Position numbers and translations under genes: made by a program. 10,847 nt of DNA from Bacillota bacterium (GTDB lineage: Bacteria; Bacillota; Dehalobacteriia; UBA4068): NCBI GenBank assembly GCA_030528765.1, contig JAUMYD010000050.1, forward strand, positions 1 to 10,847, in the 5' to 3' direction. Shown here one piece after another: positions 6,528 through 10,847 of this stretch. Every line of letters begins with the position of its first letter. Within the stretch, counting starts at the first letter, position 1. The notes beneath the pieces are model-generated. The model was not told the origin of the DNA, did no database searches, and saw only the letters and a program-made list of their open reading frames with translations.

Positions 6528-6533
6528 AGGAGG
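6528..6533 (+). promoter_or_regulatory. Ribosome binding site deciding the GTG start of the delta subunit
   Basis: AGGAGG lies 10 nt before GTG at 6544. An in-frame ATG at 6508 is upstream of this site and has no ribosome site of its own. Translation therefore most likely begins at the GTG. Confidence 0.65.
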
Positions 6534-6543
6534 TACCAAGATC

Positions 6544-6753
6544 GTGGCCAAAAAGAGTTTTGACGTCCAAGTTATTGCAAAGCTTTGCAAGGCTTGCGGC
6601 ATTTGTGTCAGCCTGTGCCCGAAAAATGTTTTTGACCGGGCTGCTGATGGCAAAGCTGTAGCATCCAGACCGGAGGAGTGCATTGGTTGTGCCAGCTGTG
6701 AACTGCACTGCCCGGATTTCTGCGTTGAAGTGACGGAAAAGGAGGCGGAATAA
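6544..6753 (+). CDS. korD: 2-oxoacid:ferredoxin oxidoreductase delta subunit (4Fe-4S ferredoxin-like)
   Basis: This 69-residue protein is the iron-sulfur subunit of a four-subunit 2-oxoacid:ferredoxin oxidoreductase. It carries electrons from the thiamine-bound intermediate to soluble ferredoxin. Two cluster motifs are visible: C15-x2-C18-x2-C21-x3-C25-P, and C46-x2-C49-x2-C52-x3-C56-P, with an extra C60 four residues later. Segment CPKNVF is typical of KorD-like proteins. The GTG start is chosen because AGGAGG precedes it; starting at the ATG at 6508 would add 12 residues with no family similarity. Its stop directly abuts the alpha-subunit ATG, and GGAGG within its last codons serves the next gene. 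The symbol reflects the gene family; the substrate could be 2-oxoglutarate or a branched-chain 2-oxoacid. Confidence 0.88.
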   Translation: MAKKSFDVQVIAKLCKACGICVSLCPKNVFDRAADGKAVASRPEECIGCASCELHCPDFCVEVTEKEAE

Positions 6754-7887
6754 ATGGCAAAAGTTAGACTGGTTCAGGGTAACGAAGCTTGCGCACTGGG
6801 CGCACTGAAAGCAGGTGCCAGCTTTTATGCCGGCTACCCCATTACCCCTTCTACAGAAATTGCTGAACATATGGCAGAAATGATGCCCGCCTGCGGTGCT
6901 CGCTTTGTTCAGATGGAAGACGAGATCGCCTCTATCGGTGCTGTTATCGGTGCTGCTGCCACCGGCGCAAAGGCTTTCACTGCCACCTCTGGCCCTGGTT
7001 TCTCCCTCATGCAGGAACTGGTTGGCTACGCTGCTCTGACCGAAGTTCCCTGCGTTATCGTTGACGTTCAGCGCATGGGGCCCTCCACCGGCCTTCCCAC
7101 CCTGTCCTCCCAGGGCGATATTCAGCAGGCTCGCTGGGGTTCTCACGGCGATCATAGCGTGATTGCCATTGCTCCCAGCTCCGTAATGGAAACTTATTAT
7201 CAGACCATTAAAGCCTTTAACCTGGCTGAAAAATATCGTACCCCTGTTGTATTCCTCCTGGATGAAGAAATTGGTCACCTCCGTGAGCGTTTCGAAGTTG
7301 ATCCGGATGAAGCACTGGAGATTATTGATCGCAAACAGCCTGGCTGTGCTCCGGAAGAATACCTGCCCTATGAAAACACCGAAGATGGTGTTCCCGCGAT
7401 GGCAAAATTTGGTCAGGGCTATCGTTATCATATTACCGGCCTGACCCATAACGAAAAAGGCTTCTATTCCAGCGCACTGCCCGTGGTTGATACCTTCAAC
7501 CGCCGTCTGGTCGGCAAGATCGAGGATCATGTTGAGGAAATCTTCGAATCCGAAGAATTTTTCACCGATGATTGCGATGTTTTGCTGATCGCTTACGGCA
7601 GCGTTGCCCGTTCCGCACAGGAAGCTATGGAAGAACTGCGCGAACAGGGCCTGAAAGTTGGTCTTTTCAGACCTATCACCATCTGGCCCATTCATGAAGA
7701 AAAGATTAAGGCTCTCTGCGCCGGCAAAAAAGCTGTCATCGTTCCTGAAATGAACATGGCACAGTATGCCCGCGAAGTCCGTCGCATCGTTCCTTCCGAA
7801 ACCCCCGTCATTCCTCTCTCCAGAGTGGATAGCGAACTGATCATTCCTGAAGAAGTTGCTGAACTGGTCAAGGAGGTACTGAAATAA
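6754..7887 (+). CDS. korA: 2-oxoacid:ferredoxin oxidoreductase alpha subunit (KorA/VorB family)
   Basis: This 377-residue subunit supplies the domain I/II part of the enzyme, which oxidises a 2-oxoacid plus CoA to acyl-CoA, CO2 and reduced ferredoxin. It opens with the family block around residues 8-35: QGNEAC, then GYPITPSTE. Next come QMEDEIASIGAVIGAA, TSGPG (78-82), RMGPSTGLPT and ARWGSHGDH. These are hallmarks of the KorA-type alpha subunit, which binds the 2-oxoacid side and contacts the thiamine site. The C-terminal domain (from about 265) carries the VLLIAYGSVARSA and GLFRPITIWP segments of the transketolase C-terminal-like domain. Codon use is strongly biased. Its stop overlaps the beta-subunit start (TAATG). 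Whether 2-oxoglutarate, 2-oxoisovalerate or another acid is the substrate cannot be read reliably from the sequence. Confidence 0.93.
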   Translation: MAKVRLVQGNEACALGALKAGASFYAGYPITPSTEIAEHMAEMMPACGARFVQMEDEIASIGAVIGAAATGAKAFTATSGPGFSLMQELVGYAALTEVPCVIVDVQRMGPSTGLPTLSSQGDIQQARWGSHGDHSVIAIAPSSVMETYYQTIKAFNLAEKYRTPVVFLLDEEIGHLRERFEVDPDEALEIIDRKQPGCAPEEYLPYENTEDGVPAMAKFGQGYRYHITGLTHNEKGFYSSALPVVDTFNRRLVGKIEDHVEEIFESEEFFTDDCDVLLIAYGSVARSAQEAMEELREQGLKVGLFRPITIWPIHEEKIKALCAGKKAVIVPEMNMAQYAREVRRIVPSETPVIPLSRVDSELIIPEEVAELVKEVLK

Positions 7888-8708
7888 TGAAACCTGCCTA
7901 TCAAAAATATTTCCGTGATAATCTGCCTCATATCTGGTGCGCTGGCTGCGGCAATGGTATCGTTATGAGCGCCTGGGCCCGCGCCGTTGATGAGTTGGGC
8001 CTGGATAAAAACAACATGATCGGCGTTTCCGGCATCGGCTGCTCTTCCCGCATCACCGGTTACTTGGATCTGCATACCCTGCACACCGCCCATGGCCGCG
8101 CTCTGCCTTTTGCTACCGGCGCGAAAATGGCTCGCCCGGATATGGATGTTTTCGTTTTCTCTGGCGATGGTGACTGCTCTGCCATCGGTGGTAACCACTT
8201 CATCCATGCCTGCCGCCGCAACATTAACATGACCCTGATCGTGATCAACAATAACATCTATGGCATGACCGGCGGTCAGTTCTCCCCCCTGACTCCCTTC
8301 GGCAAGAAGGCAACTACCGCTCCCTATGGCTCCATTGACCGTAGCTTCAACCTCTGCGATCTGGCCATCGGTGCCGGCGCCAGCTTTGTCGCCCGTGGTG
8401 ATATCTTCCACGCCAAACAGCTGACTGACCTGATCAAAGCCGGTTATCAGCATAAGGGGTTCTCCGTGATCGAAGTCATCGCAGCCTGCCCCATTTCCTA
8501 CGGCCGCCGCAACGGCATCCCGAACCCTGCAGATATGATGCAGTACATTAAGGAACATACCGTTATGAAGGCTGCTGCGGAAAAGATGAGCGCAGAAGAG
8601 CTGGCTGATAAACAGATCATCGGCATCCTGCAGGAAATCAACGAAGCGCCGGAGTATTGCGAAAGCTATGCTGCGCTTTGCGAACGTGTTCAGGGAGGTG
8701 CAAAATAA
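7887..8708 (+). CDS. korB: 2-oxoacid:ferredoxin oxidoreductase beta subunit (thiamine diphosphate binding)
   Basis: This 273-residue subunit binds thiamine diphosphate and Mg2+. CAGCGNG (residues 18-24) and GIGCSSRI fit the KorB type. The ThDP motif begins at GDGD (93-96) and ends at NNN (121-123), followed by IYGMTGGQ. PFATGAKMARPD precedes it. AACPISYGRRN occurs towards the C-terminus. Length is typical of KorB/VorA-type beta subunits. AGGAGG (7871-7876) lies 10 nt before the ATG that overlaps the alpha stop, and the gene overlaps the gamma start in the same TAATG way. All arginine codons I checked are CGC or CGT, which indicates high expression. Confidence 0.94.
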   Translation: MKPAYQKYFRDNLPHIWCAGCGNGIVMSAWARAVDELGLDKNNMIGVSGIGCSSRITGYLDLHTLHTAHGRALPFATGAKMARPDMDVFVFSGDGDCSAIGGNHFIHACRRNINMTLIVINNNIYGMTGGQFSPLTPFGKKATTAPYGSIDRSFNLCDLAIGAGASFVARGDIFHAKQLTDLIKAGYQHKGFSVIEVIAACPISYGRRNGIPNPADMMQYIKEHTVMKAAAEKMSAEELADKQIIGILQEINEAPEYCESYAALCERVQGGAK

Positions 8709-9262
8709 TGGCAATGAAATGGAAAATCCGCTTGAGCGGTACCGGTGGCCAGGGCGTCATTAAGGGCGCTGTTATTCTGGCTGAAGGTGCTTTGATCGAT
8801 GGCAGCAATGCCACTCAGTCTCAGGTTTATGGTCCTGAATCCCGCGGTGGCTCTACCCGTGCAGAAGTCAATATCTCTGACAAAGCCATTCTCTTCCCCA
8901 AGGTTGAGAATCCCAACCTTCTGCTTTGCATGAGCCCTCAGGCTTATGAGAAGTATGCTAAGGATTTGGTTCCCGGCGGCATCCTCGTTCTGGATGGTGA
9001 TGTTGGTGCTGGTCAGGAAATCCCCGGTGCAAAAGTATATCGTTGCCCGATCACGGAAATTGCCCGTGAAAACCTGGGCTCTGATCTCTCTGCAAATGTG
9101 GTTGCCCTTGGTGTACTGAATGGTATTGCAAACATGGTCTCCCGCGATGCCATGATCGAATCCCTTGCGCGCAATTTCAAAGCCAAGATCGTTCCCGCAA
9201 ACATCAAAGCATACGACCTGGGCTTGGAAGCTGCAGCAAAAATCGAGCCTTACACTGTATAG
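8708..9262 (+). CDS. korC: 2-oxoacid:ferredoxin oxidoreductase gamma subunit
   Basis: This 184-residue protein is the gamma subunit, which binds CoA and closes the active site. The N-terminal glycine loop SGTGGQGV (residues 10-17) and the SQVYGPESRGGSTRAEV block at about 38-54 are characteristic. SANVVALGVLNG towards the C-terminus also fits. The frame is open upstream to 8657 inside the beta gene. The ATG at 8708 overlaps the beta stop (TAATG) and has GGGAGG at 8693-8698, so it is chosen; an ATG two codons later is possible. It is the last gene of the unit, and a strong terminator starts 16 nt after the stop. Codon use matches that of the alpha and beta genes. Confidence 0.93.
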   Translation: MAMKWKIRLSGTGGQGVIKGAVILAEGALIDGSNATQSQVYGPESRGGSTRAEVNISDKAILFPKVENPNLLLCMSPQAYEKYAKDLVPGGILVLDGDVGAGQEIPGAKVYRCPITEIARENLGSDLSANVVALGVLNGIANMVSRDAMIESLARNFKAKIVPANIKAYDLGLEAAAKIEPYTV

Positions 9263-9278
9263 TAGCTTCGCCTGATTC

Positions 9279-9315
9279 AAGGGGTGGAACGGGATTCCCG
9301 TTCTGCCCCTTTTTT
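9279..9315 (+). terminator. Strong intrinsic terminator after the korDABC-type operon
   Basis: AAGGGGTGGAACGGG (9279-9293) pairs along its whole length with CCCGTTCTGCCCCTT (9297-9311) with two adjacent G-U pairs. The loop is ATT, and the T run reaches 9315. It is a classic GC-rich hairpin with T tail, 16 nt after the gamma-subunit stop. Confidence 0.92.
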
Positions 9316-9323
9316 AAAGCAGC

Positions 9324-9352
9324 TTGTTTTCGGCTACGCAATTTGATATAGT
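9324..9352 (+). promoter_or_regulatory. Probable promoter for the CPBP protease gene, possibly leaderless
   Basis: TTGTTT (9324-9329) and TATAGT (9347-9352) are separated by 17 nt, and TGA before the -10 makes it an extended -10. The predicted RNA start, about 7 nt after the -10, is at 9359-9360. This coincides with the ATG at 9360, which has no visible ribosome site. Confidence 0.5.
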
Positions 9353-9359
9353 TAAAAAT

Positions 9360-10076
9360 ATGAAGATCATAACTGCTTTTCCATCCTCACATATTCAGGG
9401 ACAAAGCGCTCCCTGGCGGCTGACCGATGTAATCTTTTCCTTTTTTATTGGGCTGTTCCTTTCCAGCTTACCTCCCCTTTTTCCGGGCACAGAGGCAGAG
9501 GGGGCTTTCTGGTGTGAGTTTTTCTCCCTTTTTTTGCAAATTGCAGGCTTGGCTTTCACGCCGGTCTTTCTTCTTAGAAAGCTTTATTCTTTTCGCGCGC
9601 TGCCAAGCCTTGGCTTTCTCCCGCCGGAAAAAGCAGGCCTTTTTCATGGTGGAATCTTGGGCGGCTTGCTGCTTTCCCTGCTGAATATATTGCTGTCCTC
9701 CCTGATGCTCTGGATCCTGCCGGAATCTCTGTCGCAGGAGCAATCTGTTCTGCTCATTCTTGATCAGGCAAACACCCCTCTGAAAATGTTTCTCGTTTTC
9801 ATCCAGCTGCTCATTCTTGCCCCATTGGGGGAGGAGCTGCTATTTCGGGCTTTTTTGTATCCTGCCCTTTTAAAACGATTGAAGATCTGGCCGGCGATCC
9901 TCCTGTCTTCCCTGATCTTCGCTGCGCTGCATCTGAATTTGGCCGCATTTCTTCCGCTCTTCATTGGGGGGCTCGGATTTAATATCATTTATGCCCGATG
10001 GGGAAATTTGCTTTACTGTGCAGTGGCCCACGCGATTTGGAATGGCGTATCCCTGCTGGTTTATTTCCTTTCTTAG
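9360..10076 (+). CDS. CPBP-family intramembrane metalloprotease (Abi/Rce1-like)
   Basis: This 238-residue, strongly hydrophobic protein has about six to eight membrane segments. The three motifs of the CPBP (CAAX protease and bacteriocin-processing) family are present in the C-terminal half: E158-E159-x3-R163 (EELLFR), F-x3-H191 (FAALH) and H224-x3-N228 (HAIWN). These form the metal-binding catalytic site within the membrane. Family members include Rce1-type prenyl proteases and bacteriocin self-immunity proteins; no bacteriocin or prenylation gene is nearby, so no substrate can be named. A TTG at 9324 is in frame but lies inside the predicted -35 box, so the ATG at 9360 is preferred. No Shine-Dalgarno sequence is visible at either. 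It is flanked by a terminator upstream and looks monocistronic. Codon use is not biased like the preceding operon. Confidence 0.85.
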   Translation: MKIITAFPSSHIQGQSAPWRLTDVIFSFFIGLFLSSLPPLFPGTEAEGAFWCEFFSLFLQIAGLAFTPVFLLRKLYSFRALPSLGFLPPEKAGLFHGGILGGLLLSLLNILLSSLMLWILPESLSQEQSVLLILDQANTPLKMFLVFIQLLILAPLGEELLFRAFLYPALLKRLKIWPAILLSSLIFAALHLNLAAFLPLFIGGLGFNIIYARWGNLLYCAVAHAIWNGVSLLVYFLS

Positions 10077-10093
10077 CTGCTTACCTTGTTGCC

Positions 10094-10131
10094 AGGCCCC
10101 TTGACAAACAATAGCTTTCGGAAAGGGGCTT
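10094..10131 (+). other. Inverted repeat between the CPBP and cyclophilin genes
   Basis: AGGCCCCTT (10094-10102) can pair with AAGGGGCTT (10123-10131), giving about 9 bp with one G-U pair and a 20-nt loop. No T tract follows. It may be a weak terminator for the CPBP gene or a structured leader for the cyclophilin gene. The rest of the 88-nt gap shows nothing firm. Confidence 0.35.
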
Positions 10132-10164
10132 CGATTCAGAAAAACACATAAAAAGGAGATTCTT

Positions 10165-10674
10165 ATGGTTATTATTGAAATGGAAAATGGGAAAAAAATT
10201 GAGATCGAGCTGATGCCGGAACATGCACCCAATACTGTGAAAAATTTTCTCTCGTTGGCAAGCAAAGGTTTTTATGATGGACTGATTTTTCATCGGGTGA
10301 TCAGCGGATTCATGATTCAGGGAGGCTGCCCCAACGGAAGCGGCATGGGTGGCCCCGGGTATTGCATCAGCGGTGAGTTTAAAAACAACGGTTTTCCCAA
10401 CGAGCTCCGCCACAAGCGCGGTGTGATTTCTATGGCCAGAGCAATGGATCCCAACAGTGCGGGCAGTCAGTTTTTCATCATGCATGAAAATGGCTTTTTC
10501 CTGGATGGGCAGTATGCAGCCTTTGGCCGTGTAATCAGTGGTATGGAGGTTGTTGATGAGATCGCTACAGTTCCCACCGGTGCAGCAGATCGTCCGCTCA
10601 GCCCGCAAAAAATCAAATCCATCACGCTAAGTGCGGATGAGATAGTGGAAGAGCCGGAAAAACTTAATAACTAA
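10165..10674 (+). CDS. Cyclophilin-type peptidyl-prolyl cis-trans isomerase
   Basis: This 169-residue cytoplasmic cyclophilin catalyses cis-trans isomerisation of Xaa-Pro bonds during protein folding. Active-site residues are visible: R44 in FHRVISGFMIQGG with F49 and Q52, matching R55, F60 and Q63 of human CypA. ARAMDPNSAGSQFFI and LDGQYAAFGRVISGMEVVD follow. No signal peptide or lipobox is present, so it stays in the cytoplasm. The short bacterial form (about 165-170 residues) has the usual length, with an extra acidic tail of about 15 residues ending in LNN. AAAAGGAG lies about 8 nt before the ATG. The phosphofructokinase gene begins 22 nt after the stop and may be co-transcribed. Confidence 0.95.
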   Translation: MVIIEMENGKKIEIELMPEHAPNTVKNFLSLASKGFYDGLIFHRVISGFMIQGGCPNGSGMGGPGYCISGEFKNNGFPNELRHKRGVISMARAMDPNSAGSQFFIMHENGFFLDGQYAAFGRVISGMEVVDEIATVPTGAADRPLSPQKIKSITLSADEIVEEPEKLNN

Positions 10675-10696
10675 ACACCAGTAAAGGAGTGATCCC

Positions 10697-10847
10697 ATGG
10701 TTTTGCAAGGAAATGCCATCGTTGCCCAAAGCGGCGGTCCTTCTGCCGTCATCAATAATAGCGTTTGCGGCGTTGTGCAGACTTGGCTGAAGGAAGCTTC
10801 CTTTGGTAAAATTTATGCCGGTATCAGCGGCATAAAGGGGATTCTTG
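10697..10847 (+). CDS. 6-phosphofructokinase, probably pyrophosphate-dependent type, 3' partial
   Basis: Only the first 50 codons are in the window. The N-terminus has the nucleotide- or PPi-binding glycine loop AQSGGPSAVINNSVCG, then a segment reading IYAGISGIKGIL. This is the fold start of phosphofructokinases (fructose 6-phosphate to fructose 1,6-bisphosphate). GGPSAVIN, rather than the GGDAPGMN-type loop of ATP-PFK, favours the PPi-dependent branch. The residues that decide phosphoryl donor (the later GGDD/GGDG motif) are outside the window, so this is tentative. The ATG at 10697 has AAAGGAG with a 7-nt spacer. It follows the cyclophilin gene by 22 nt. Confidence 0.82.
   Translation, partial: MVLQGNAIVAQSGGPSAVINNSVCGVVQTWLKEASFGKIYAGISGIKGIL

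Noticed and set aside
6448..6543. Riboswitch or other structured RNA in the korD leader
   Set aside because: The leader is pyrimidine-rich without a visible stable stem or known riboswitch core.
6526..7695. Long open frame on the minus strand (389 codons) opposite the alpha-subunit gene
   Set aside because: It is antisense to a clear korA gene with strong codon bias, shows no family motif, and its composition is that expected from the reverse reading of biased codons.
7692..8714. Long open frame on the minus strand (340 codons) opposite the beta-subunit gene
   Set aside because: Same reason: fully antisense to korB, no recognisable domain, no credible ribosome site.
9324..9359. TTG start for the CPBP gene at 9324
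   Set aside because: It has no ribosome site and falls within the predicted -35 box; the 12 extra residues show no family similarity.
10101..10106. TTGACA as a sigma-70 promoter for the cyclophilin gene
   Set aside because: No -10-like hexamer is found 16-18 nt downstream; the region there is AGGGGC. Kept only as part of a low-interest observation.

Overview
The window is a stretch of an anaerobic bacterial chromosome devoted to ferredoxin-linked energy metabolism. All genes lie on the plus strand. Strong AGGAGG-type ribosome sites, an occasional TTG or GTG start, tightly packed operons and the gene families present suggest an anaerobic member of the Firmicutes (Clostridia or Negativicutes type). 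This placement is an inference; no phylogenetic marker is present.

Region 1 (1-6321) is the 3' part of an operon for a membrane-bound, complex-I-like group 4 [NiFe] hydrogenase. The order is antiporter-like subunit (5' end outside the window), NuoJ-like, NuoK-like, NuoA-like, NuoB-like (small subunit), NuoC-like, NuoD-like (large subunit), NuoH-like, NuoI-like (2x[4Fe-4S]) and a HycI-type maturation peptidase. Gaps between genes are 2-18 nt or the genes overlap (ATGA/TAATG). The large subunit keeps both CxxC nickel-ligand pairs and a cleavable-looking C-terminal tail. With the peptidase, this identifies a hydrogenase rather than a respiratory NADH dehydrogenase. A perfect 15-bp hairpin at 6337-6375 closes the unit.

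Region 2 (about 6430-9315) is a separate transcription unit with its own extended -10 promoter and a strong intrinsic terminator. It encodes a four-subunit 2-oxoacid:ferredoxin oxidoreductase in the order delta-alpha-beta-gamma (korDABC type). Its codon use is strongly biased, suggesting high expression.

Region 3 (9324-10847) holds a CPBP-family intramembrane protease gene, possibly expressed from a leaderless transcript. After it come a cytoplasmic cyclophilin-type peptidyl-prolyl isomerase and the first 50 codons of a 6-phosphofructokinase that resembles the pyrophosphate-dependent type.

How the parts could work together: the oxidoreductase oxidises a 2-oxoacid plus CoA to acyl-CoA and CO2 and reduces ferredoxin. 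The hydrogenase could oxidise that ferredoxin, release H2 and pump H+ or Na+, or run in reverse to reduce ferredoxin with H2. The families are known. The most distinctive point is the subunit make-up of the hydrogenase, in particular a NuoA-like subunit with an altered second membrane segment inside a true [NiFe] hydrogenase operon.
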